Source of the DNA: Gnetum montanum
Lineage: Eukaryota; Streptophyta; Gnetopsida; Gnetales; Gnetaceae
NCBI GenBank assembly: GCA_015680685.1
Contig: MNCI01009596.1
Location: forward strand, 226,307-290,306
Direction of reading: 5' to 3'
Length of the DNA stretch: 64,000 nt
A model generated the notes under the pieces. The model ran no database searches, was not told the origin of the DNA, and was given only the letters and a program-made list of their open reading frames with translations. Shown piece by piece: positions 10,763-22,700 of this stretch (position 1 is its first letter; every line of letters begins with the position of its first letter). The position numbers and the translations under genes were made by a program.

Positions 10763-13700
10763 TTAATGTGGGCTATCCCAAGGAGGGGATGTAGGATATA
10801 TGTATCCATGTGAAGCAGGAGGGCATGAAAGATCAAGATTCTGTAGTTGTTCCACAAGTTGTGATCTTCGTTCCCTGAAAAAATCAAGCCGTGTAGTCAA
10901 TTCAACTAATGCAGCGGAAGCAGCTGGCTGACGATGATATGCACTAGAGTCAGGCACCTGTTTGTAAAAACATTTTTTATTAAAAAAAAGGAAAAAGAAA
11001 TAGTCAGCAGGCACTTCTAATACTAAATATCATCTACTAGATACCACTATTTGCAATAGAAAGCTTCAAAATCTGATGGCTAATTCAAATGGAAGACAGC
11101 CCAACCTCAGTTTCTGCAAGATGAGGTTTCACAGACGACACATCTAAATCATTCACTATGTCCTCGGTAGAAATACTAGTAGATGCTTCTGTGCTCTTTG
11201 AATCCATCGGGCTACTCAGATCTTGACGATGTCTCCATGGAAGCTGTTTACTCCTCATGGAAACTGCTGGTGGTCTTGGACTGCGCCAATCACTTCCAAC
11301 CAGACTATCCTGCTGCAAATAAGAATATTAGATTTAATACTCAAAGGAAATGAGAACACTAAAATAAAACTTAAATTTCTTATCTTCAAATGGAATCCTG
11401 CAAAGGAATAGGATGAGAATAATCTAAATACTGTGTATATATCCTCAAGAACATACTGAATCATACATGCAATAACCAAATAAACATTCCAATGTGACCT
11501 ACAACTTCGAACACATGCAACATAAAAAAGAAAAGTACATGTTCCATTCAATAAGCAGATTTATGTAAGCTAACCTCATTCTGCTTTTCTTTTTCATGTT
11601 GACACATAGGTGGTACTGTCAAATCAGCATCCTTCTGCAAAGGTTTCCTGTACCAATGAGACATGCTGAAATAAATTATGCCAACACCTTAAGACATTTC
11701 TCCTTACCGGCGGCAAGACTAAGCATGCAATATGCAGTGTCACATGCAACAACATTGACAGTACATTAAAAGTTGTCATAAAACAAGAAGAGCATCTTCG
11801 CAGTTAACCAAATGTATCTTCTGTGTGCCTGTCGGATCTAATATGTTAATAAGATAAGCTATATTAAATATGTTGTTTTATAATTTTAAACTTAGAATTT
11901 CTATCTTTACAACATCCCAATAAAATGTACACATTTTACAGATAATTTACACTATCCTCGATTCATCCCATGAAGACATTTATGTGAATTTATTACAATA
12001 AAATGTAAACAAACTGAAAATAGGAGCTTACTGCTGAGCCTGAAGGCCTTTTGCATGCTGAAAACGTTCTCCTGTGTCAACAAGGGAACCATAATGTTGT
12101 CGATGTTGATTCAATTGCACATGCAGTTCAGCAACCTTTTGCTTCAATCGTGCCACATCCGCTTCTGCCAAAGCTATTTCCTCCAACTCTGCTCGAGTCT
12201 GAAAGTATCCTAGGAAACTTTTTGCTATCATGGACAAGCAAAAATGGAAGCTAAACTGTTTTACACCTTTTACTGCATAAAAAGCTGATCATAGTGACAG
12301 CCTACCTTAGAATCCATTGTCCGAGCACTAGAGAACTGTCCTGAAGACATGCTTAAACCAATTTCTAATGCTGCTCTGAGATCTCTCTCAGCCTGCAGTT
12401 GCTCCTGAAGCCTAGCCACCTGCATGATACACCAATCCATTCATAGCGAGTTGCATATGAAGCTTCTAGCTTTTAAGTTTCAGTTTATTATTTGTAACAT
12501 AAAGCCTCTGGGTGATGATTAGTATAGAATTAAAAACATAGGCTAATGTCCATACATCTTGCTCAAGAGCTAAACGGCGCTCATGCAAAGCCTGCTTCCG
12601 TCTCTCCAAGCTAGCTTGTAAAATCGCATTACCCTTTGCCTGAAAACATACGGAAATTGATACTGAGGAATAAGTTTATCACATTAGTATATTTGTATTT
12701 AAAACAACTTAAAAATCAGTAAACCGTGCACCTCTTTAGCAATCTTGTTTGCTAAGTCATTTTTCATCATTTCAAGCCTCTGAATTGCAAGCCTGAACAA
12801 CATATTCACAAACTTCATTACAGTTGGATGTTCATGATTTCACAGAAAAACAACTAGGTTAAAAAGCTCACTTCTACAATAATTTAACCATAAGATGGTG
12901 AAGGTGTTACTAATGAAAGGCATTCCTTTAATTGACAGGTTCTTCTTCTTCCTCAACCACCATCTCCTCTTCTTATGGACACCAAGTTTTTATTATTATT
13001 TTTTGAAAATGAAACTTGAAAAACTCTCCAACCTCTCGTTCTCTCTCAATTCTTAAACATTTCAATGAGCTTTAAATGCTCAACCTGTATGCTATGCGCC
13101 AAAATTAATTCTATGTGTTCGTTCTGCAAATTTTGTAGTGCCTAGACTGCAGACAACAAATAACATCTATGCTCATAAAACAATGTCTTTTCAATGTCTT
13201 CAAAGTCATCTCAGTTGTAATCTTCAATGCTAATGGAGTGCCTTACAACACATCCTACATAGGCTTCTTACTATTATATTTTAGGGATGTAATCGGGCTA
13301 AGATACCTCAATGTCACATTTCTTCTAACTAATTGATTTGGTAAAATCACAGTATATTTTGTTCCAAGGATAGATGTTAAAGCCAAGGCATTGAAATGTA
13401 ATTTAGAAAGGAAAGAAGCATACACGGCAAAAACTATTAAAGCAAAAAGAGGTTTCTAAATAGTCATTCAACCATTAAATCTGAATAATACCGGAACTAC
13501 ATTCATAAAAACAACTAATAAAACTTACTCTTCTTCACCAGAAGAATCATTGGGCTCTACAGGTTGACTCTTCCTATTGACCTGCTGGAAAGAAACATGT
13601 TCAAACATCAAAACAACTGTTAATCAATACATGGAGAAGAAATCTACTATTTTTCAGCAAGTGATAATATCATACAGAAGTTCTACTCCAAAGCAATGAT

Positions 13701-16700
13701 CGCTTTACAGCAGGCACCGATCCATTTGCTTTATTTACTGATTTGGCACTTCCGGTAGGGCCCACATGGTCAAGGCTCGAAACATGAATCTTGGGACTTT
13801 CTGGAGGTGAAGCAACATTCTCCCATGGTATTTGGCCACCATTTAGTGAGCCATTGTCAGCATCTTCAGTACAACTTATTCTTTTTTCTTCTTTAACATG
13901 TTCGTTGGACTGGAGAATTGATTCTTTTAAACTAGTTTTCCTAGGAGTAGAATTTTCCACATCAACAGGTGATTCTACATCAGAGTCACCCCCTTCATAT
14001 ACCTATCAGCACAATTGCACAGCGTGAATTATTATAACACATAATTAAGAACAAATATATTATCACATTTTATGAAGCACAAACATCTGTAACAAATCTA
14101 ATCACTGAGACTTGTCATAAAATTCTCCGTCATATTAACAACATTTGTGTAAACGGCAGTTTTTTATTTTAAGCTCAATTTATCCTAACTGCTGCAGATC
14201 ATTGAAACGTCTTGCTCATTCATAAAGAAACTTCACAGCACATGGTTCTCAACACAACATCGTTAAAAAAATATGACCATTAAAAAAGTCAAAAAAAAAA
14301 AAAACAACAACTTGACAACATCCTGGTAAGTTTTGCTAAAAAGAAAGGCCTAAATGTGAAGGCTAACAAGTATTTTGTGAATACTGAAATGCATCCCTCA
14401 ATCTTTTATTAGCCACCAGCATATAACATTTAAAAATTCAAATGATCTTAAATAAAACATCACATAGGATTGTCAACATCTTGAAATCTACCGTTCACTA
14501 GGAAAGGATTATGACCTATTAGACTGCAACAAGATGCAATTGATATATTAAAATTGTAATTGGCCAACTTAACTATACGCTTCAACAAAAGTTTGTAAGT
14601 TTGTAATTTTTTTTAAAAAAAAGGAAAAGAAAATACAGATAATCTTTGCAACTGTTTCATTTCCCACATATCTTGGCCATACTATAGGTTTTAATGTCAC
14701 GGTTTTGTTCTCACCTCACCAAATTCCAGCATAGCAATGCCACTTTCCGTTCCAAATTAGCAATACCATGCCTCATGTATTATATATTTCAACCACAACA
14801 AAATAGTATTCTAATCCCCTTACTGGATATAACTCAAGAAATGACATGACATACATGAATTCATTTCATAATGTATGATTCAAACGAACGCTTCAAGGAT
14901 AATTGATGCATTCCTGGTGTTAAAGGAGTGTGAGAAAATAAATTTACTGTCATGTGGTCATTGTGAGTTTGATCCCAGGTCCACCTTTCAAAAAGGGCTA
15001 AAAGTGATTTCAGGATATCATCAAAAATGGAGAAAAACTACAATACCCTTTGATACTTTCTTATTTTAATTCACATATTTGAAAAATTGTCTTCCAATGC
15101 AAGATTTCCTAACACAACAAGGCTTGGTCTTTGAAGCTACTGCCCATTCTAAATATCTGAAGATGATGACACTCATCATATTTTTATGTATTATAATATT
15201 ATAACTTTGCTCATAATGTTCGTAACAATCTGTGTGCCTCCAGGTTAGAGCATGCAACTTATGGTCTTCAAGTCACAGATTTGATTCCAAAGGGCATGCT
15301 GAGACATGTGATACACAGGGGCATGTTAAAAATATATATTGAGGGACTATGGTGTTAGGTAGACAGCCAAACATAGTAAATCATCATCAAATCCTTTGCC
15401 TATCTTAATAGTTAGCCCATCATAGATTGGTTAGCCCATCATAGATTGGTTAAAGGAACCAAGATGATGCTGTAGCTTGAGGTAAAGATAATCTGCTTGG
15501 TATTCCTTGTCACAGTTCTTGTAATCCATATCCTCTAGAATTTTATGTTTCTTACATTATAAAACCATATGAGTTTTGAAATTTTTGGAGCCATCTTCAG
15601 TGGTTTCGCAGCTTGAGGTGAAGATGACCAACCTACTTGGTCTCTCTTACAATATGAAACCACTAAAGATGAATATAGAAAGATTCAAAACAAGTATGGT
15701 TTCATATTGTAAGAAATGAACCCAAAAAAAAAGAAATTTAAAAATCAGAATCAGTGTGTCATTGTAGGTTTGAAATTGCTATTTCACCTTCTGACTCTGC
15801 TAGAACCCACCAACAATTGGCATTCGCAAAGTAAGGGATCATCACCCATAGGCTCAATGCTCATCCCACCAAGGCAGGGTCCTAGGAGGGTCAGTGGATG
15901 AGCAAAAGCCTAATGTTTCAAGTGGCTATGCCTATGCTCAAACCCAGGCCTTACAACTTGGGAAACAAGCACCTTACCATCACTTCAAGTGGCGGTCCCT
16001 TGGCATTGGCAAAGTAACTCCCTTAAATCTAAAGAATGGCTTATTCTTTCACTTGTCTATGCTATGAGATATGGCATAAAAGAAACATCAGGGTTCATTT
16101 TTCAGGAAAAGCATCACAAGTCCGGTAGTATCTGGACCACTGCTCTTAGCCAATAGAGAATACTCAACTTTTCTCAAGTATGGCTACAATTAGTAACAGT
16201 GACTGCTTCGATGATAGCTGTGATATGGTTTCCAGAAGCAAAATTAAAGTTCATTGTTTTAGAGTCTAGTTGTATGGCCATTTTGAATTAAAATGCTACA
16301 TCTTTCAACGATCTGCTTATTGAACTCCAGAATTGTGACCCTATCTATTACAAGAAGCAATGAGATATTCCTTCTTTCAAAGCAATTAATTAAAAAAAAT
16401 TCTAAACTCACCTGTAAGGAAAATTTTAACAAATATAGTTAACTCTTAAACACTCTAAAAAATCTAGCAAATTGTCATGCCAACCTTATAGTCATACAAG
16501 TCAGTGCCTCCATTGCCACTGCTCTCACTAAGCGTTCCACTAAGCACACGCTCAGGATCATCCTCAAGCTCAGCCTCCAGATCATTCTGGGCATCATGAT
16601 ATCCATCATCCCTTATATGCAACATATCATCATCTAAAGAACCTTCACTTCCACTGTCTTCCATTTGAGGATACATTTCAGGAGAAGCACAGTTATGAGG

Positions 16701-19700
16701 ATGATCATCCTGAAAAATGGTAGCAAAACAATTTAAAATTATCTGAACCAAGAAAAGTGGAAAGTAAAAGCTGGAGTGTCATTAAGTAAAAATCATCAAT
16801 AAAATTTCATTTTTGTGGGTGACTTAATTGGAAAATAAAAATGGAATGGCCATGAAATCCATATTAGGTAATAAAAAGCTCCCCTTAAAATACTGGCGCA
16901 CATAAAAAAGAGGCTCAGATAAAACCCATGGATCACAGACACCTTTAAAGCAAGACTTAACAATTTGCTATGAATCATGCTGTAAAAGACACGTTTCACC
17001 GTATGAATATTCTAATGGTTATTTTCCTTTCTACATAGTTAAACACCTTTCTCACGTAGGTAAACTTGAAATTATACAGGCAAATATACCGTATCAATAG
17101 TTCAAACAAGAAGTGGAAGAAATACTAGAAGATGGTGCTGAACATATTATACATGAAACTAGTAATATGCTCAGAACTATGCCCGCTGTATGTTTTAAGA
17201 CCATCAAATATTTAAACATGACTGGAAATATTACTTAACGTATTGCATAAATAAATGAAAGGGTCGGTATTTAACAAAACCAGAATCTGTTGAACTCAAG
17301 CCAGGATAAAGTTCCAAGGTAGACAGTGACTTGTGCTTAGAAGGACGCTGCTTGAATCACATGGCATATCATGCAATACACTAAACAAAACATGCGGAAG
17401 ACAATACCTCAAATTATGCCCTGTTTTCATATCATACGTATTAAGGGTGTGATAAGGACACCAATACACATTTTTCCAAATATTTTCTAGCTTCAAATCA
17501 ATAACCTATCTGCCAAACAAAATTGCAAGCTGCCTCTTAAGATAACTAAAAACCTGTTTAATTTGCTAAAATATGGTCCAGAATTGATAGTTAAAACAAT
17601 ATGCAAGTTGAGACCACAAGGTCACCAAGTTAAGAGATTTTAAAAACCATACCAAAAATATACCGTCGTATTCTTCAAGAAGAGTGTTAACAATAGCCTG
17701 AGCATTATTGGCTGCTGCTGCAGCAGCAAGAAGTTGAGCTGAATTATCTCCACTCATATCTGATTCATCTTCAAGTTCACATTCACCTGCCAGAAGAGGT
17801 CTTAAAAGCAAGGGAGCCATACAAGCTGCCACTGCAGATGTTGTCATTCGATTCTCTGCAGTATGAGCAGCCACAGCTTGCATCATTTTAAGCACCCTGT
17901 CATGAAATAGAATTCATTACAAATTGATAATGTAATAGAAATCACAGAAAGTAGGGGTTATAGACATGCAAATAAACAATTTGCATCAGTATCAGATCTA
18001 TAATGGATTGAATAGGGCAAAAGTGATGACGGCAAGTCTCAAAAGGTGATACAGAATTCCATGCGAAGAACACCAAATTTTAATGTAAACAGAAAATGTG
18101 TGGATCTGTAGCAAAAATGAGGCAAGATTTTTAAACAAAGCTAATAGACATGTCTTAGCACTAAATCTATGGGGTGCTCTTAAGTCTGTAGGACTTGATA
18201 TATATAAGAAAAGACCGAAGAAGGTCCCAACAGGAAATGACAGACATATACATTATACAAAATATGAACAAAAATTAATGTAAACTCAAATACGGACAAA
18301 CCTTTGCAATAATCTACGATTTGGCTCAGGGAAAGTGTCTGTAACAGCCAATCGCATTGATTTTATCCTGGATTCCTTGTCTTCCATCCCTGAAAATGTT
18401 AATAGATAAGGTATGATACTTAATAAATATATCTTATATGACAATATTCATTAATATAGCATTTTTGCATAAGCAAACTCTTTCAGTTTAATATAAATTT
18501 ACAAAGCTGCGTTTGGACAATATGTGCAAAAAATGACAATATTCCGTATCTTACAGATGATCAGGAAAAAATAACAAAGGACTAGCATGATATGTTAGAA
18601 AAATGCTGTTAAATTGGAAATATCCATTTAATTCATTTCTAATCAAATTCAAAACCATAATAGAAACCCAAGTATATGATCCATCCTGTTCAAATAACAA
18701 GAAAAAGTTCCCTTATGGAAATGCAGTTGTCATACGCCAAGAAGTTGTTGTAACAAAAATGTATAACATTGCCAAATGACGGCTCTATATGTTATTCAGC
18801 AGTAAATATAGGATAGTTTATAATTATATTAAGATCCTAAATTTTGAAAACATAATGAAATCTTAAAATTAACAAAGCTAATTATATATGACACAACCAT
18901 ATGAACAACTTAAAACATTAATGTTTGAGCTAATGCCTAAATCAGCAGACTCTTCATAGGTTGTTTTAAGTGCAACACCTGTTGCAAAACATCAGCATCT
19001 TTAATATGAACATACAAAAAAGTACCAAAAACTTAAAATGCCAGACCTCTAAATACAGAACAGAAGCTTAACAAGATGAATGGAATGTCGGTCTAAAAAC
19101 AAGCATGAGCCTCTGAAAGCAACATACAATAATAAAATAAAATTCATGCCTTCTGGTATTATACTGCCTTCCCTCAATCTCATTTCTCACCAATGATAAT
19201 AAATCTGGTAGAGATTCAAAACCAGTATGGTTTCACGCTATAAGAAAAAAGGACAATTTCAAAGAAACAAGCCTACCTTGCTAAAATCTATAGTGAATTG
19301 AAATATGCAGAATCCTACTTTTACTAATAAGAAATTTTAGGATAGCATTTCTTCTGGTACAGTGTTTTCCTTTTCTCATCCTTAAGGAACCTCAACTTCT
19401 ACAAGTATGAGACGATTTTCTTATGCTTGAAGAAAAAGAGAAGATGCTAATAGCATAGTTTACACAATGTTAGAATCATTAAATAGCAAGAAACCTTACA
19501 GTTAACAGAAACCACTGTGCCCACAAATCATCAGACAGCTAACAAATTAAGAAATATATAAGTTCAAAAACAAGGCTTACTCTGAGCTTCCAACAGCGCA
19601 GTACAGCAGGGTGCTGGAACAGGTGAAGATGGTAGCTCCCTTAGCACATGCTGTACAATAAACATAAAGCTATGACATTACCACTTAGAATATCAAATCA

Positions 19701-22700
19701 TTATTGCATACAGAAAAAAAGAAAAATCATTAATTATTAATTTGAATTTGTATATAGGGAACAGCTTTACTATGCTTTTAAAAGAACTTCATCGTTTACG
19801 CTAGTATTACCTTAATACAGTCACCCACAACATGTGCATCCTCATCAGATGAAAACTGATTTTTCCCTGGAAAAAGGAAGAGAATATAGATGTAAAAACA
19901 ACCTTGAAATTTATAGTGTCAGAGGTAAAACAACAAAGTAATTGAGCATTATAATTCAACGATTGAAAAGGGAATAGCAACAGGGCTTGATGAAGACCTT
20001 GCTCGTACTCACGAACTCGGCGTTCAACTTCCTCAACATCAGCAGACAACCGTAATATACCTTCTGCTTTAACTCCTGTTTTAAAAGTTGTAGAATATGT
20101 GAGATAATATTTCCAATCTAGGATTCAATCATTGGACGAATTACTATTAGAAGCTGCTTCATATCCAAACTGCACGAAGACAATAGAATGCTAAGAACCT
20201 ATAGCTATAAATGCTGAAAACGCATTGTTTGGATCATGAAATACACCTGTAAAAATTTACTATTTCAATTGTATTATACAATGTTCTCTAGTGATATTTC
20301 TATGATAAAGACAAAAGACTAACGAAATGTCAATGTTTGTTTTAACATAACAGTACGAGTAAAACCTAAAAAGCATAACAATTTAATTAAAATTGCAAAA
20401 AAATGAAATTTCTGTTATGCAAATTATTAAAAAAATGTTTCTTATGGAAAACAATTACAGAAATCCAACATCTAAATTGCTAACGTAAACCAATTACGAA
20501 AACAAGTGCAAGTAGTATACACAAAATCATGCAGAACATTAGAACATACCATATCTCTCAATGAAGCAAAGAGCTTTTTCTAAAAAGGATGGACTTCCAT
20601 CAATGTCTTCCAATGCTAGTAGGATGGGTCTTCCAACAACTAGGGACTTAACTGGTCGCCTTTCCCTCCCTGAAAAACAAAATATAAACTCTTACAATGG
20701 CCATTTTTATTCCTTTCTAAAACAACAAAATTATTCATTCTTCAAACAAAAAAATTTAAATTACTGAAAGAATATCAGTCATGGTGTTGGAAATAAACAC
20801 ATACCCAAAAAGAATTGTTATACACAAACAAAACTATCACAAACTATATAATAATGGCCATTTTTATTCCTTTCTAAAACAACAAAATTATTCATTCTTC
20901 AAACAAAAAAATTTAAATTACTAAAAGAATATCAGTCATGGTGTTGTAAATAAACACATACCCAAAAAGAATTGTTATACACAAACAAAACTATCACAAA
21001 CTATAGAATATTACATGGAATAAATCTTTTCCCACCACATCTGAAAGGTCACTTCTTTCTAAACACAATGTATTTTCAGAGAATTGATATATAAAAACTA
21101 AAAAAAGAGATCAACCCTTGGTGCCTCAATGCTCATCCCACCAACGGGGTTCCTGGGAGGGTCGATGGATATGCAAAAGCCTAACCTCTTCAAGTGGTTG
21201 CACCAAGACTCAAACCCACATCTTCCAACTTGAGAAATAAGCACCCTACCATCTCTCCAAATTATGGTCCTGAATGAAATTCTTATCACCCTATGGCTGG
21301 CCAGCAAACCCAACTGTTTGGCTAATCGACATATAGAAACTATATTGCAAACTATATAATCTTATATGGAATAAATGTTTTGCCACCACAGATTTCCCCA
21401 TGAAGAATTAATCCTAAGTAAGCCAACAAGATGGATAGCCTTAAATAACTCAAGAAGAAGAGATTAAATACAAATTTTCCAAATACCATTGCAAATAATA
21501 CGGACCACCATAAATCAATTTTCTTCTGAGAATATCAAAATATTTAAGGATAACAATTAATATAAAATGAGTAGACAGTAGACATGTTTTTTCAAAAATG
21601 TGGGATTCATCTTTAAAAATGAGCCAAATCAGAGACGCCATTAGACAAAGTGTATTAAGAAGACAATAATATAACTTCTTATCTGTAAGGATGAAACACG
21701 TAATTAGGTAGCTAAATTCCAACCGAATAACTACATCATTTAATTTAATATGTCAGCAATTATTTACGCAGCCAAAAGAAATAAATTTTTCGTTTCAAAT
21801 AAAGCTTAAAACTTTTATGTTTAAAAATGCACATCAACGACAAGGTCTACACCACATACTGCAATCTTCTAACATAGCCCTGCAAAATATAAGCACAAAG
21901 AAGTAATACTTACAATGTTCAGCTGGCCCATCAATGACATCAACTGTGTCATTGCGGAAAATTCCATTCTGCCCCATCACAAGTGCTGCATTAGGAGCCT
22001 GGGCTAAGGCAAGCTCTAAAGCTGATTTCCATTCAATCAAATCATCTAGTGTCTCTGCCTGAATCATTAAGATTATCAGAATCAACAATATCATGTAGCT
22101 ATCCATTATTACGTTACATAATAACCAGAATGGCTCCAACCTAGTACCTTAAGTGTAAATGCACGGCCATCACGGCCATCTGGGAAAAGCACTGTCAACA
22201 ATTTTTTATCTGCTCTAACAACAACACTGCATATTTTGTAACAAAATAGAAATAAGCATAAATGGATGATGTAAAACTATGGTGAAGCAAGTAATAATGA
22301 AACATAGGACAGGTACTTTACCTTCCAGAATTGTTAAGGTCAATCCCACCTAGTGTCAAGTTAACTTCACCACTTTTCTGAGGCAAAGCATTCTGCAGAA
22401 AGAAATGTTTACAAAATAAAAGATGCATTTCAGTTTTTCAACACAATGTCAACAAACCAAGCAGACAAAAAACACCATGTCAACAGGCCAATCAAGTGTT
22501 GCAGATTAATTAGCCTTGATTAAACAATAAGGAGAGCAACTAAGACCAAACATTCTTTGAATTTCCTTGAGAATTCAATAAAAATTTTGAAAACAGACCA
22601 TGAATTCTCCCAAATAACAAGGGTAACAAATGCCCCTGATGCCACTAAAGAAAGATGTTTGAAAAAAAACTACAAGATAAACTCAGCCAATAAGTAATTA

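Larger units (their letters stand above)
14003..16484 (-). other. Largest intron of the PHGAP gene (2.5 kb), holding several repeats
   Basis: This intron separates the exon ending DLYDYK (16,485-16,709) from the exon starting VYEGGDSDVESP (13,676-14,002). It contains three SINE-like pieces (about 14,875-15,000, 15,215-15,290 and 15,850-15,997), a 21-bp direct repeat (TTAGCCCATCATAGATTGG units at 15,413-15,452), two related GCTTGAGGT(A/G)AAGAT segments (15,475 and 15,610), and a perfect 17-bp inverted repeat at 15,646-15,713. No coding sequence was recognised in it. Confidence 0.8.
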
